This document shows, piece after piece, positions 1-11,819 of a stretch of 64,000 nucleotides of DNA (its first letter is position 1; every line of letters begins with the position of its first letter). A program made the translations under genes and the position numbers. The notes under the pieces were generated by a model. That model was not told where the DNA came from and did not search any database. It was given only the letters and a program-made list of their open reading frames with translations. Source of the stretch: TMED14 sp963925545 (GTDB taxonomy: Bacteria > Bacteroidota > Bacteroidia > Flavobacteriales > Schleiferiaceae); the NCBI GenBank assembly GCA_963925545.1, contig CAWUSA010000002.1, positions 1-64,000 on the forward strand, given 5' to 3'.

Positions 1-811
<811 letters not shown>

Positions 812-933
812 TAGAGTAATTTATACTCAAATTTCCTTAGATTATTTGGTTCTCATGGAGAGAAACTTATTGAATCTTCGGTTGGACTCTTATGATTTCG
901 CAATTTTTTGACTTTGTCTCTTTTGACTGTTAT

Positions 934-1007
934 AGTCTCGTAGCTCAGCTGGTTAGAGCGCAACACTGATAATGTTGAGGTCGGCAGTTCGAGTCTGCCC
1001 GGGACTA
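934..1007 (+). tRNA. tRNA-Ile (GAU anticodon)
   Basis: A full cloverleaf can be folded by eye. The acceptor stem AGTCTCG (934-940) pairs with CGGGACT (1000-1006) with one G-U pair. The D arm starts TAGCTCAG, the anticodon stem is CAACA/TGTTG with loop CTGATAA (anticodon GAT at 968-970), and the T arm is GGCAG-TTCGAGT-CTGCC. CCA is not encoded: the discriminator A1007 is followed by CTA. It sits in the 16S-23S spacer, the usual place. Confidence 0.97.
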
Positions 1008-1045
1008 CTAAGTGTCGGGTAATCGACTACTATACAGGATAAAGA

Positions 1046-1122
1046 GGGGGATTAGCTCAGTTGGCTAGAGCGCTTGATTTGCATTCAAGAGGTCATCGGT
1101 TCGACTCCGATATTCTCCACCA
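1046..1122 (+). tRNA. tRNA-Ala (UGC anticodon)
   Basis: The acceptor stem GGGGGAT (1046-1052) pairs with ATTCTCC (1112-1118). The anticodon stem is CTTGA/TCAAG with loop TTTGCAT (anticodon TGC at 1080-1082). The T loop is TTCGACT. Unlike the neighbouring tRNA-Ile, the 3' CCA is encoded (1120-1122). It is co-transcribed in the rRNA spacer. Confidence 0.97.
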
Positions 1123-1146
1123 GACTCGTCACGTTGACGAGACAAA

Positions 1147-1157
1147 GTTCTTTGACA
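1147..1157 (+). promoter_or_regulatory. Putative rrn boxA antitermination element
   Basis: GTTCTTTGACA in the tRNA-Ala to 23S spacer resembles the boxA core known from rRNA operons (TGCTCTTTAACA in E. coli), where NusB/NusE bind nascent RNA. It lies just ahead of the pre-23S stem, the expected position. The call rests on motif similarity and position only. Confidence 0.45.
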
Positions 1158-1161
1158 TATT

Positions 1162-1183
1162 GGAGCAACATGAAAACAAACAC
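1162..1183 (+). other. 5' arm of pre-23S processing stem
   Basis: The stretch beginning GGAGCAACATG is almost fully complementary to 4069-4093, which ends CATGTTTGCTCC, on the far side of the 23S gene. Long stems of this kind bracket 23S rRNA and are cut by RNase III during maturation. The pairing is seen directly; the enzyme is inferred from known rRNA processing. Confidence 0.75.
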
Positions 1184-1195
1184 CAAATAAGGTGA

Positions 1196-4067
<2,872 letters not shown>

Positions 4068-4068
4068 C

Positions 4069-4093
4069 GGATGCTTGTTTACATGTTTGCTCC
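4069..4093 (+). other. 3' arm of pre-23S processing stem
   Basis: The reverse complement of this stretch reads GGAGCAAACATG followed by TAAACAAG, matching 1162-1183 with few mismatches. Together the arms form a long duplex enclosing the 23S rRNA, a probable RNase III substrate. Confidence 0.75.
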
Positions 4094-4119
4094 TTTATTG
4101 TCATAATCATATTTAAAAC

Positions 4120-4227
4120 ATGGTGGCTATTGCGTTGGGGATCACCTCTTTCCATTCCGAACAGAGAAGTTAAGCCCAATTGCGCCGATGGTACTGGTAT
4201 TTCCGGGAGAGTAGGTCGCCGCCATAA
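4120..4227 (+). rRNA. 5S ribosomal RNA
   Basis: The terminal stem TGGTGGC (4121-4127) pairs with GCCGCCA (4219-4225). Inside are the 5S hallmarks CCGAACAGAGAAGTTAAGC and GCGCCGATGGTACTG, then GGGAGAGTAGGTCG. It is the last gene of the rRNA operon and is followed at once by an intrinsic terminator. The exact ends are uncertain by a few bases. Confidence 0.96.
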
Positions 4228-4237
4228 CTTTTACGAA

Positions 4238-4270
4238 AACCCTCACTGAAAAGTGGGGGTTTTTTGTTTT
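4238..4270 (+). terminator. Intrinsic terminator of the rRNA operon
   Basis: A 7-bp stem CCCTCAC/GTGGGGG (one T-G pair) closes the loop TGAAAA and is followed by a T-rich run TTTTTTGTTTTT. It lies directly after 5S and before the promoter of the next gene. Confidence 0.9.
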
Positions 4271-4291
4271 TAATCACACCAGTTTTGAGAG

Positions 4292-4299
4292 TATTTTTG
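4292..4299 (+). promoter_or_regulatory. -7 box TATTTTTG, leaderless type, for the EamA gene
   Basis: This is an exact match to the Bacteroidota TAnnTTTG box. Only six bases separate it from the ATG at 4306, so the transcript should begin at or near the start codon. The match also decides the start codon against an upstream in-frame TTG at 4264 that lies inside the rRNA terminator. Confidence 0.7.
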
Positions 4300-4305
4300 C
4301 CTTCC

Positions 4306-5214
4306 ATGGCATTTTTATCTCAATCATCCTCCCGTTGGACCTTTATTTTTTGGCTCCATGTCATTGTTTTGATATGGGGCTTTTCTGGTTCACTTGGGCG
4401 CTTAATTGCTTTGGGAAGTTTGGAGCTTGTTTGGCTTCGAACAGCTATTGCCTCTATTGCATTGATTGGCTTTATGTTGATGCGCTCTCGACCCCTTGTG
4501 TTGCCACCTTTCAGGGATTGCATCAGGTTGGCGGGATTGGGTGTTCTGATTGCCATTCACTGGCTAACCTTTTTTGAGTGCATCAAGCAGTCAAATGTAT
4601 CTATCGCTTTAGCTTGCCTGAGTACAGGTCCGTTGTTTGTCGCCATCATTGAACCCATCGCATTCAAACGACGAATCGCAAGCAGCGAGGTGTTGCTAGC
4701 TGTTGGGGTTTTGTCTGGGATGCTCCTTGCATTGGGGAATCTTCAAGCAGACATGTACGCTATTGCATTGGGCATTTCGAGCTCAGCCATTGTGTCACTT
4801 TTTGCCGTCAGCAATGCCTTTCTTGTTAAGCGAATACCTTCTGATGTTATCTCCTTATGGGAGCTAGGCGTAGCTGCATTGGCTCTGACCTTGGTGTTGC
4901 TGTACCGCGGAGAGGTTGTGGGTGTGCTCTCCCAAACCAGTGCCATGGATTGGGGCTGGTTGTTAATTTTAGCCCTGGTTTGTACAACGTTTGCTTTCAC
5001 AGTGAGCGTGCAAATCATGAAGCGCTTGACGCCATTTACCGTGGTCCTGACCGTGGCCCTTGAACCAGTTTACGGGATCCTTATTGCCTTGGCCATTTTT
5101 GGTGAGACAGAGGCCATGTCTTCCAATTTTTATGTGGGTGTTCTTGCCGTCTTGGCCATGGTAGGGATGAACGGTTGGTTGAAACGAACCAAGTCTCCGT
5201 CCAAGCAGGGCTGA
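4306..5214 (+). CDS. EamA/DMT-superfamily inner-membrane permease
   Basis: The 302-residue protein is almost entirely hydrophobic and has about ten transmembrane helices, arranged as two EamA repeats (roughly residues 10-135 and 155-290). This is the normal length and topology of drug/metabolite transporter (DMT) permeases, which export or import small metabolites. The substrate cannot be told from sequence. The start is placed at ATG 4306 because a promoter box ends six bases earlier. The gene stands alone after the rRNA terminator, and a separate promoter-like box precedes the next gene. Confidence 0.9.
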   Translation: MAFLSQSSSRWTFIFWLHVIVLIWGFSGSLGRLIALGSLELVWLRTAIASIALIGFMLMRSRPLVLPPFRDCIRLAGLGVLIAIHWLTFFECIKQSNVSIALACLSTGPLFVAIIEPIAFKRRIASSEVLLAVGVLSGMLLALGNLQADMYAIALGISSSAIVSLFAVSNAFLVKRIPSDVISLWELGVAALALTLVLLYRGEVVGVLSQTSAMDWGWLLILALVCTTFAFTVSVQIMKRLTPFTVVLTVALEPVYGILIALAIFGETEAMSSNFYVGVLAVLAMVGMNGWLKRTKSPSKQG

Positions 5215-5230
5215 ATAACGATTGATTGCC

Positions 5231-5238
5231 TAATTTTA
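5231..5238 (+). promoter_or_regulatory. -7 box TAATTTTA before the porin-like gene
   Basis: One mismatch (final A) from TAnnTTTG, five bases before the ATG at 5244. This repeats the close box-to-start spacing seen through the window and supports ATG 5244 over TTG 5226. Confidence 0.55.
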
Positions 5239-5243
5239 TCCTG

Positions 5244-6962
5244 ATGCCACTCAAACCATTTGTCTTCATGCTTTGCCTTTCAGTGAATCTGTTTTCACAG
5301 GACATTGACAGCCTGGCATTGCCTGAGAAGGCTCAACTTGGCTTCACCGATAAGCATACAGATTGGGTGATGGATATCCCTCAGGCTGCACTGCCGCCCC
5401 TCCATTATTTCAAAGACCATCAGCCGCCGTCTCTCTGGGGTCATGTGGCGCAAGATCCCATTCAGGGACTTCGCTTGAGCTCATTTGGATCCATCAATGT
5501 CTGGGATGTCATGCGGCCTTCTGTGCATGGCGTGCCCGTGGAGGATGCGACATTGCGTCACGTCGGAATCTTAACAGACTTGCATGAGCCCATGCGCTAT
5601 GGGCCGCTGCCGGTGACGGAATGGTATGGGGCATCTGCACATCAAAATGGTCAAGTTTTTGGGGTGATGGTTTCTGCCAGTGCGAACCCCCGGAACCATT
5701 GGTTGGTTCACTACAAGCGAACCCAAGCAGAAGGAAGTTTACTGACAGAGGGCTATTTCATGGACAACTTGACCATCAAACAGCACGGTTGGACCAAGGA
5801 TGAACAATGGGCATGGAATGTGGATTACCAGTCCAGTCATGGCCGGGTGAATGAGACAGGTGGTATTTTGGAAACCGATGTTTTAACGGTGGACAGTTTG
5901 CTGCAGAGCAATCGATCGCTGGTAACGACCCGGTGGACCAATGCGATTAGCGAGCACAAGCTTAGTCGTTGGGATATGCGATTGGCACATGATCACTTCT
6001 TCGTTCGGTCCAATGGCTTTGTTGGTCAGCGACAATTTTCTCGACCTGTGGATCTGTGGACAGACTCATTGGTCAGTTTAAATTGGCAATGGGAAGTTGG
6101 CATGCGCTTGAAAAAGTCATGGCAGATAGGCTTTGGTATGGATTACAAGACCCAAGCCTACCAAGGTGAGGATTCCTTGCATGGCCCAGCGTGGGATCCG
6201 TTTATTCGCTTGAATAGTTCAAGTAAAATTGCGGATGTAACTGCCCATCTTAACCTGGTGTCAGGCGCCTATCAGTTGAAGCTGACTCGAGATAACAAGG
6301 CTTTCCCTTTTGAAATGGCCATTCGCCAGCGAGAACCTTTTGCATGGGAGGGCATGCAAGTGGATGCCATTAACTCACAGTCTTTGATTGTTCCCTTGTG
6401 GAATGATCAAATCACCATGAGCTACCAGGCCAGCAGTGAGGAACCCATTTTGCGCGTTGATGATTGGCAGGGCATGGGCCAATGGGAAACCCGTGATGCA
6501 TGGTCAAGCTTTGCCGTTGAATGGCATCATGGCAGCACCAAGGTGAATGATGCCTGGCAAAGCGATTACCGTGCTCGATACCAATATGGAAGCACTGCGG
6601 AGCTTTGCCTTCCAACATGGTCAGGTGAGGCTGAGATGGTCCGTCAATGGGACGTCAAAGGGTTGACTCCGGGGCTGAAGGCCTTTGTGGGTCTCAGTGG
6701 ACGTGCTTGGTCTGGTGGCTGGCAGCGACCTGTCTACATTCCTGAAAGGGGCCAGTTTGCTATCTTAAGGCAAGCGAACTCGATGCCGGCTTCTGGTGTG
6801 ATTCATGGCATGATTGGCCTTGAGCTTCCCCAGCTGTCATTGAAGCTTCATTTACAAAATGCTAATCAAGGTTGGCTACCCAACGGCATATTCATGGCAG
6901 AGCATTACCCGTTGCCGCCTGCCACAGTTCGGGTAACAGCTCGCTGGCGCATGTTCAATTGA
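5244..6962 (+). CDS. Putative porin-like outer-membrane beta-barrel protein
   Basis: The 572-residue protein begins with a signal peptide (MPLKPFVFMLCLSVNLFSQ) and is then rich in alternating aromatic and polar strands typical of a Gram-negative outer-membrane barrel, ending in a short strand with C-terminal aromatics (RWRMFN). Overall length and layout recall the Bacteroidota putative porin family (Porin_10), but I recognise no diagnostic motif. There is no TonB-plug region or lipobox. It lies downstream of the EamA permease and converges on dnaB with a 15-base gap. The role, probably passive solute passage, is inferred. Confidence 0.6.
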   Translation: MPLKPFVFMLCLSVNLFSQDIDSLALPEKAQLGFTDKHTDWVMDIPQAALPPLHYFKDHQPPSLWGHVAQDPIQGLRLSSFGSINVWDVMRPSVHGVPVEDATLRHVGILTDLHEPMRYGPLPVTEWYGASAHQNGQVFGVMVSASANPRNHWLVHYKRTQAEGSLLTEGYFMDNLTIKQHGWTKDEQWAWNVDYQSSHGRVNETGGILETDVLTVDSLLQSNRSLVTTRWTNAISEHKLSRWDMRLAHDHFFVRSNGFVGQRQFSRPVDLWTDSLVSLNWQWEVGMRLKKSWQIGFGMDYKTQAYQGEDSLHGPAWDPFIRLNSSSKIADVTAHLNLVSGAYQLKLTRDNKAFPFEMAIRQREPFAWEGMQVDAINSQSLIVPLWNDQITMSYQASSEEPILRVDDWQGMGQWETRDAWSSFAVEWHHGSTKVNDAWQSDYRARYQYGSTAELCLPTWSGEAEMVRQWDVKGLTPGLKAFVGLSGRAWSGGWQRPVYIPERGQFAILRQANSMPASGVIHGMIGLELPQLSLKLHLQNANQGWLPNGIFMAEHYPLPPATVRVTARWRMFN

Positions 6963-6977
6963 GGACTGAGCTACACC

Positions 6978-8504
6978 TTAAAACGGCGAATGGTCGCTGT
7001 TGTCAGGTGTAACCGAACCAAATTGCCCTTTCTCGTTCATCTTGGATTCAATGATGGCATCTGATGACGGATTGGATGATTTTCTGAGCGAATCATAATC
7101 ACTATTCATGTCAGAGAATTTTGCCAACTTGCCCTCAAAGCGCAACCGGACGTTGCTTAATGAGCCATTCCGGTGCTTGGCAATGATGAATTCAGCCTGA
7201 CCATCCGTCGGGCTTCCGTCATCATCCCACTCGCTCATTTGGTAGTATTCTGGTCGGTAAATGAAGGAGACAATATCTGCATCCTGCTCGATGGCTCCAG
7301 ATTCACGCAAGTCAGAAAGCAAAGGCCGTTTTGAACCGCCACGTGTTTCAACTGCACGACTCAACTGAGATATAGCGATCACAGGTATTGCCAGTTCTTT
7401 TGCGATGCTTTTCAATGATCGAGAGATGCTTGAAATCTCTTGCTCTCTGTTGCCAGAGTTCTTGCTAGCTCCAGCAGTCATCAGCTGCAAGTAATCAACG
7501 ATGATGATACTTACATCGTGTTGAGACTTCAGGCGACGGCATTTTGCCCGAAGGTCAAAAATGGAAATGCCCGGGGTGTCGTCAATGAACAGTGGCGCGT
7601 CTTCCAGGGTTTTCACCTTGCTGGTTAGCTGGTCCCACTCAACGGCATTGAGGCTTCCTTTTCGCAGCTTCTCTGAGTCGATGCCCGTTTCTGAAGAGAT
7701 CAATCGGGTGATGAGCTGCACAGAAGACATCTCCAAAGAGAAAAGCCCAACTGCTTTGTTGTGATCCACAGCAATATTGCGAGCCATGCTTAATACCATG
7801 GCTGTTTTTCCCATCCCTGGTCGGGCAGCTATGATGATGAGGTCGGAATCTTGCCAACCGGCTGTCACCTTGTCAATGCCAGCAAAACCCGAAGGGATAC
7901 CGGAGAATCCATCACTGTTGTAAATTTCTTCAATGCGTTTGAGGGCGGCTTTCACTAACTCATTGGATCCCTCGTAGTTTTTCTTGAGGTTGCCCTGCGA
8001 TACCTCAAACAAGCTTTGTTCAGCCTTGTCCAACAAGTCAAGCACATCTGTGCTATCCTCATAAGCTTCTTCAATCATGTTATTGGAGATGCGAATCAGT
8101 TCTCGCTGAATGTGTTTCTGCACCACGATGCGAGCGTGGTATTCAATGTGTGCGGCAGAAGAGACCCTTGTAGAGAGGTCTACCAATTTGGCTTCAGCGC
8201 CAATTTGCTTCAAAACCCCATCCTGCTTCAATTGCTGAGCAACCGTTAACAGGTCAACGGGTTTGGACTCACCAAAGAGTAGGTGGATGGCAGTGAAGAT
8301 CAATTGATGGGACTGAACATAAAAGCTCTCTGCAGCTAAGATGTCAATGACCTTGCTCAAGGCATCACGATCGATCAGCAAGGCGCCAAGCACGGCCTCC
8401 TCAAGATCGATGGCTTGAGGGGGGATGCGCCCACCCATTGGCAAGTCAATGACCCCTGGGTTGTAGGCTGCTGATTGAGCTGGATTTTTTTTGAATGCTT
8501 CCAT
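6978..8504 (-). CDS. dnaB: Replicative DNA helicase DnaB
   Basis: The 508-residue protein has the DnaB N-terminal primase-interaction domain (about 30-130) and a RecA-like helicase domain (about 195-470). Walker A ARPGMGKT is at 227-234, Walker B IIIVDYLQLM at about 333-342, and the C-terminal motif SDLRESGAIEQDAD is clear. As a hexamer it unwinds DNA ahead of the replication fork and recruits primase. No intein is present. The start lies five bases after the accA stop, so it is probably co-transcribed with accA. The C-terminal tail of about 40 residues is polar and poorly conserved. Confidence 0.98.
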   Translation of the reverse strand: MEAFKKNPAQSAAYNPGVIDLPMGGRIPPQAIDLEEAVLGALLIDRDALSKVIDILAAESFYVQSHQLIFTAIHLLFGESKPVDLLTVAQQLKQDGVLKQIGAEAKLVDLSTRVSSAAHIEYHARIVVQKHIQRELIRISNNMIEEAYEDSTDVLDLLDKAEQSLFEVSQGNLKKNYEGSNELVKAALKRIEEIYNSDGFSGIPSGFAGIDKVTAGWQDSDLIIIAARPGMGKTAMVLSMARNIAVDHNKAVGLFSLEMSSVQLITRLISSETGIDSEKLRKGSLNAVEWDQLTSKVKTLEDAPLFIDDTPGISIFDLRAKCRRLKSQHDVSIIIVDYLQLMTAGASKNSGNREQEISSISRSLKSIAKELAIPVIAISQLSRAVETRGGSKRPLLSDLRESGAIEQDADIVSFIYRPEYYQMSEWDDDGSPTDGQAEFIIAKHRNGSLSNVRLRFEGKLAKFSDMNSDYDSLRKSSNPSSDAIIESKMNEKGQFGSVTPDNSDHSPF

Positions 8505-8509
8505 CTGAA

Positions 8510-9466
8510 TCAGGCCTCCTGAAAGACCCCCATGTTACCGAATTTCTCAATGCGTGTGTCAACCAATTCATCAGCTGGAACGTCCTTAAGTTCTTGGTAG
8601 CAGTCTAGAATAACCTTTCGAAGGGTTTTGAACATGCCCTCTCGGTCGCGGTGTGCACCACCTATGGGTTCTTTGATGATGCCATCAACCAGGCCATTGC
8701 CTTTCATGTCATTCGCCGTCAGTTTCAATGCAGATGCTGCAGTTTCCTTGTGATCCCAGCTGCGCCATAGAATGGAGGAACAGCTTTCTGGACTGATCAC
8801 GGAATACCAAGTGTTTTCAAGCATGAGCACACGGTCGCCAACACCGATGCCTAAAGCACCACCGGAAGCACCTTCACCAATGATGATACAAATCACGGGC
8901 ACACGAAGGCGAGTCATCTCAAGGATGTTTCGGGCAATGGCTTCTCCTTGACCACGTTCTTCTGCAACAAGGCCAGGAAAGGCCCCGGGGGTGTCAATCA
9001 ATGTAACAATGGGGCGGCCAAATTTCTCAGCTTGCTTGAACAGGCGAAGGGCCTTGCGGTAGCCGTCAGGGTTGGCCATTCCGAAATTGCGCATCTGACG
9101 CATTTTAGTATTTCTGCCCTTTTGTTGACCGACAAAGAGGAAACTCTCTCCGTCAATGCTTCCCCAACCACCAATCATGGCCTTGTCGTCCTTCACGCGT
9201 CGGTCGCCATGCAGTTCGATGAAGCTTCCATCGGTCAAGGCATCAATGTATGCCAAGGTGTGCGGACGATCTGGGTGACGGCTCATTTGAACCTTTTGCC
9301 ACGCTGTCATGTTTTTTGCAACCTCAGCATGGGTTTTTTTCAGTTTCACCTTCAGATCTTTGACACTTTGTTTCATGTCAACACCGCTGTCCTTTGATAG
9401 GGTTTCAGCCTGAGCGATTTGATCGTCCAGTGCCTTGATGGGGCTTTCAAAATCTAAGTATTCCAT
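8510..9466 (-). CDS. accA: Acetyl-CoA carboxylase carboxyltransferase subunit alpha
   Basis: The 318-residue protein matches AccA in length and motifs: RHPDRPHTLAYID (63-75), DTPGAFPG (158-165) and the oxyanion-hole loop EGASGGALG (198-206). With AccD (not in this window) it transfers carboxyl from biotin to acetyl-CoA, the first step of fatty acid synthesis, in the cytoplasm. The start at 9466 gives the canonical N-terminus MEYLDFE; an open frame continues upstream but is atypical of the family. A TAnnTTTG box lies 17 bases upstream. It is probably transcribed with dnaB. Confidence 0.97.
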   Translation of the reverse strand: MEYLDFESPIKALDDQIAQAETLSKDSGVDMKQSVKDLKVKLKKTHAEVAKNMTAWQKVQMSRHPDRPHTLAYIDALTDGSFIELHGDRRVKDDKAMIGGWGSIDGESFLFVGQQKGRNTKMRQMRNFGMANPDGYRKALRLFKQAEKFGRPIVTLIDTPGAFPGLVAEERGQGEAIARNILEMTRLRVPVICIIIGEGASGGALGIGVGDRVLMLENTWYSVISPESCSSILWRSWDHKETAASALKLTANDMKGNGLVDGIIKEPIGGAHRDREGMFKTLRKVILDCYQELKDVPADELVDTRIEKFGNMGVFQEA

Positions 9467-9483
9467 AGCTATGATATAGGCCT

Positions 9484-9491
9484 CAAACTTA
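9484..9491 (-). promoter_or_regulatory. -7 box TAAGTTTG for accA-dnaB
   Basis: Exact TAnnTTTG match on the minus strand, 17 bases before the accA ATG at 9466. It predicts a short leader of about 10-12 bases and supports the internal accA start. Confidence 0.6.
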
Positions 9492-9545
9492 CAAGATTTG
9501 TGAGGGTAAATGGTAACATGTGAATAAGAAAGGCGCAAAAACCTT

Positions 9546-10625
9546 TCAGCTTGAGGCGCGCCGGTAGGCAAGCATAGCTACCCCTAGGAAGAGGATGTTT
9601 GGCACCCATACCGCGACCAATGGACTGGTCACATGTGTGCTGGCGAGGGTGCTACTCAGTTGCATCAAGAAAATATAGAGGACAGCCACAAGTAAACCCA
9701 GGGCAATTTGCGCCCCAATACCACCGCGTTGGCTGCGACTAGCCATGGCAGCTGCAATCAAAACCAAGATGAAAGCAGAGAGGGGGTAGGCGCTGCGACG
9801 GTACCACTCCATTTCATAGAAAAGGACAGCTTCAGACCCGCTCAACCTCACCTGTTTCAGTGCTTTGTAGAGTTCAGGGCTGGTCATGGTTTCAATGCCC
9901 CGATTGTTGCTGCTGAATTGCTGAGGCAAAAATGCAAAACTGCTGTCCAGCCTCACCCCTGATGTCAGGCTCATATGCCCATTGGACTGCCACTGCCTCA
10001 AGGTCCAATTGTCCATGTGCCATGAAGTTTTAGCGCTGTCATACTTGATGAAAGAAGCTTTCAATCGGTCCACCATGCGGCCCTGTTCAAAATGTTCGTA
10101 CGTGAAATTGTAGCCGCCCATGCGATCGGGACTCCAGGTCTCCACATAAATGAAATGGCCCGGGAGGACTTGGCGATGCAAATGAATGGGGCGCGAAGTG
10201 ACCCGGTGCTGAATGTAAGCCTCCTCAAAGGCGATTCGGGAGCTGTTGGTTCCAGGGATGATGAAGTGGCTCAGGCTGGCAGAAGCCAAGCAAATAACAG
10301 CTGCACCAATCAGGTAAGGTCGCATCAGTCGACCAAAGGAAAGCCCCCCGGTTAACATCGCAGAAATCTCACCTTGATTGGCCATGCGAGCCGTGAAAAA
10401 CACGGTAGAAAGAAACAGGATAAGGGCAGAGAAGGTGTTGCCGTAAAAGGCAATGAAGTTCAAGTAATAGTCCAGCAAGATGGTTGCAAGGTTCAGGTCA
10501 TTGTCCATGAAATCATCCAGTTTCTGAGACACATCAAAGACCATGGCTATGAGCATGATCAAGCCCATGAACAGGGCAAAATTGCCTAGAAATTTACTGA
10601 GAATGTACCGGTCTACGCGATTCAT
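9546..10625 (-). CDS. LptF/LptG-family permease (YjgP/YjgQ)
   Basis: The 359-residue protein has six predicted transmembrane helices, three near the N-terminus (about 12-120) and three at the C-terminus (about 270-355), separated by a periplasmic jellyroll-like domain. This is the LptF/LptG layout. The family forms the inner-membrane part of the ABC exporter that drives lipopolysaccharide to the outer membrane. The N-terminus MNRVDRYILSKFLGNF is typical. It lies just downstream of tgt on the same strand, a pairing common in Bacteroidota. Whether it is LptF or LptG cannot be decided here. Confidence 0.92.
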   Translation of the reverse strand: MNRVDRYILSKFLGNFALFMGLIMLIAMVFDVSQKLDDFMDNDLNLATILLDYYLNFIAFYGNTFSALILFLSTVFFTARMANQGEISAMLTGGLSFGRLMRPYLIGAAVICLASASLSHFIIPGTNSSRIAFEEAYIQHRVTSRPIHLHRQVLPGHFIYVETWSPDRMGGYNFTYEHFEQGRMVDRLKASFIKYDSAKTSWHMDNWTLRQWQSNGHMSLTSGVRLDSSFAFLPQQFSSNNRGIETMTSPELYKALKQVRLSGSEAVLFYEMEWYRRSAYPLSAFILVLIAAAMASRSQRGGIGAQIALGLLVAVLYIFLMQLSSTLASTHVTSPLVAVWVPNILFLGVAMLAYRRASS

Positions 10626-10647
10626 GGGTGATCTGCCGTCGGATGGC

Positions 10648-11778
10648 CTAAAGCTTGGTTTGAAGTTGGGGGACCATGCGGTCTTTCCATTGCCTGAAGT
10701 CCCCTGCCAAAATATGCTTTCTCGCTGTTTCTACAAGCCAGAGGTAAAAACGCAAATTGTGAATGGAGGTGATCTGTCGGCCAAGCGCTTCATTCACATG
10801 AAAAAGGTGCCTGACGTAGGCCTTGCTGTAACGCTGATCAACACTGGCATCGCCATGTGGATCCAGTGGGCTGAAGTCCTTTGCCCATTTGGCATTCCGG
10901 AGATTGATGATGCCAATTGAGGTGAAAATCTGTCCATTGCGAGCATTCCGTGTTGGCATGACACAATCGAACATGTCCACGCCTAAGGCAATGTTTTCAA
11001 GGATGTTGGCAGGGGTTCCTACACCCATCAAATAGCGAGGCTTGTCTTCAGGCAGGATGCCACAGACCAAGTCAGTCATGGCATACATTTCTTCAGCTGG
11101 CTCACCCACACTCAATCCGCCAATGGCATTGCCCCACGCACCTTTGCTGGCAACCACCTCTGCGGACTCCTTGCGAAGGTCAGGGAAGGTGCTGCCCTGC
11201 ACAATGGGAAAGAGGGCTTGATTGTGGCCGTAGAGCGGCTCAGATGCTTCCCAGGCAGCCATGCTCCGGTCCAACCACCGATGGGTGCGATGCATGGCCT
11301 CTCTTGCATAGGTTTTTTCACAAGGGTAGTCGGTGCACTCATCAAATGCCATCGCGATGTCAGCACCAATGTGACGTTGTACATCCATCACAAATTCTGG
11401 TGTGAATACATGCTTGCTGCCATCGATGTGTGACTTGAAAGTGACACCTTCCTCTGTGATTTTACGCATGTGTTTGAGCGAATGCACTTGAAATCCCCCG
11501 CTGTCGGTGAGCATTGGCCCATCCCAGGTGCTAAAGGCATGCAGACCGCCTGCGCGTCCCAAGATGTCAATGCCTGGCCTTAGGTAGAGGTGGTAGGTGT
11601 TACCAAGAACGATATGTGCCTTGATGTCATCCTTGAGCTCATGGGGATGCACCCCTTTAACTGATCCTTGTGTGCCCACGGGCATGAAGATCGGTGTGGG
11701 CACCTTGCCGTGATCAGTATGCAGGATGCCGGCACGGCCAGCGCTGTTGACATCCTTGCCTTCGAGTTCAAATTGCAT
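10648..11778 (-). CDS. tgt: tRNA-guanine transglycosylase (queuosine), zinc-site variant
   Basis: The 376-residue TIM-barrel enzyme exchanges G34 of GUN-anticodon tRNAs for preQ1, a step in queuosine formation. TDSGGFQV (91-98, general base Asp92) and DMFDCVMPTRNARNG (nucleophile Asp271) are intact. The usual zinc-binding CxCxxC segment is replaced by GDASVD (309-314), while the later ligand His (about 340, SIHNLRF) remains. I recall the same loss in other Bacteroidota Tgt proteins, so it is probably a lineage trait. The promoter box lies four bases upstream. Confidence 0.96.
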   Translation of the reverse strand: MQFELEGKDVNSAGRAGILHTDHGKVPTPIFMPVGTQGSVKGVHPHELKDDIKAHIVLGNTYHLYLRPGIDILGRAGGLHAFSTWDGPMLTDSGGFQVHSLKHMRKITEEGVTFKSHIDGSKHVFTPEFVMDVQRHIGADIAMAFDECTDYPCEKTYAREAMHRTHRWLDRSMAAWEASEPLYGHNQALFPIVQGSTFPDLRKESAEVVASKGAWGNAIGGLSVGEPAEEMYAMTDLVCGILPEDKPRYLMGVGTPANILENIALGVDMFDCVMPTRNARNGQIFTSIGIINLRNAKWAKDFSPLDPHGDASVDQRYSKAYVRHLFHVNEALGRQITSIHNLRFYLWLVETARKHILAGDFRQWKDRMVPQLQTKL

Positions 11779-11782
11779 GTTG

Positions 11783-11790
11783 TAAAATTA
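11783..11790 (-). promoter_or_regulatory. -7 box TAATTTTA for tgt
   Basis: One mismatch from TAnnTTTG on the minus strand, four bases before the tgt ATG (11778). With the box at 11807-11814 it forms a compact divergent promoter. Confidence 0.55.
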
Positions 11791-11806
11791 GCGGAATGAC
11801 CTTGAC

Positions 11807-11814
11807 TACTTTTG
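11807..11814 (+). promoter_or_regulatory. -7 box TACTTTTG for the glycosyltransferase-rsmG pair
   Basis: Exact TAnnTTTG match, five bases before the ATG at 11820. It decides between that ATG and the downstream in-frame ATG at 11859. Confidence 0.65.
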
Positions 11815-11819
11815 CTTAG

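Noticed and set aside
4264..4305. Upstream TTG start for the EamA gene
   Set aside because: It lies in the T tract of the rRNA terminator; ATG 4306 follows a perfect promoter box.
5226..5243. TTG start for the porin-like gene
   Set aside because: ATG 5244 gives a clean signal peptide and sits five bases after a promoter box.
8948..9397. Long plus-strand open frame opposite accA
   Set aside because: It is a shadow of accA, with low-complexity residues and no family resemblance.
9467..9571. N-terminal extension of accA
   Set aside because: The extra residues are absent from typical AccA proteins and contain the promoter box.
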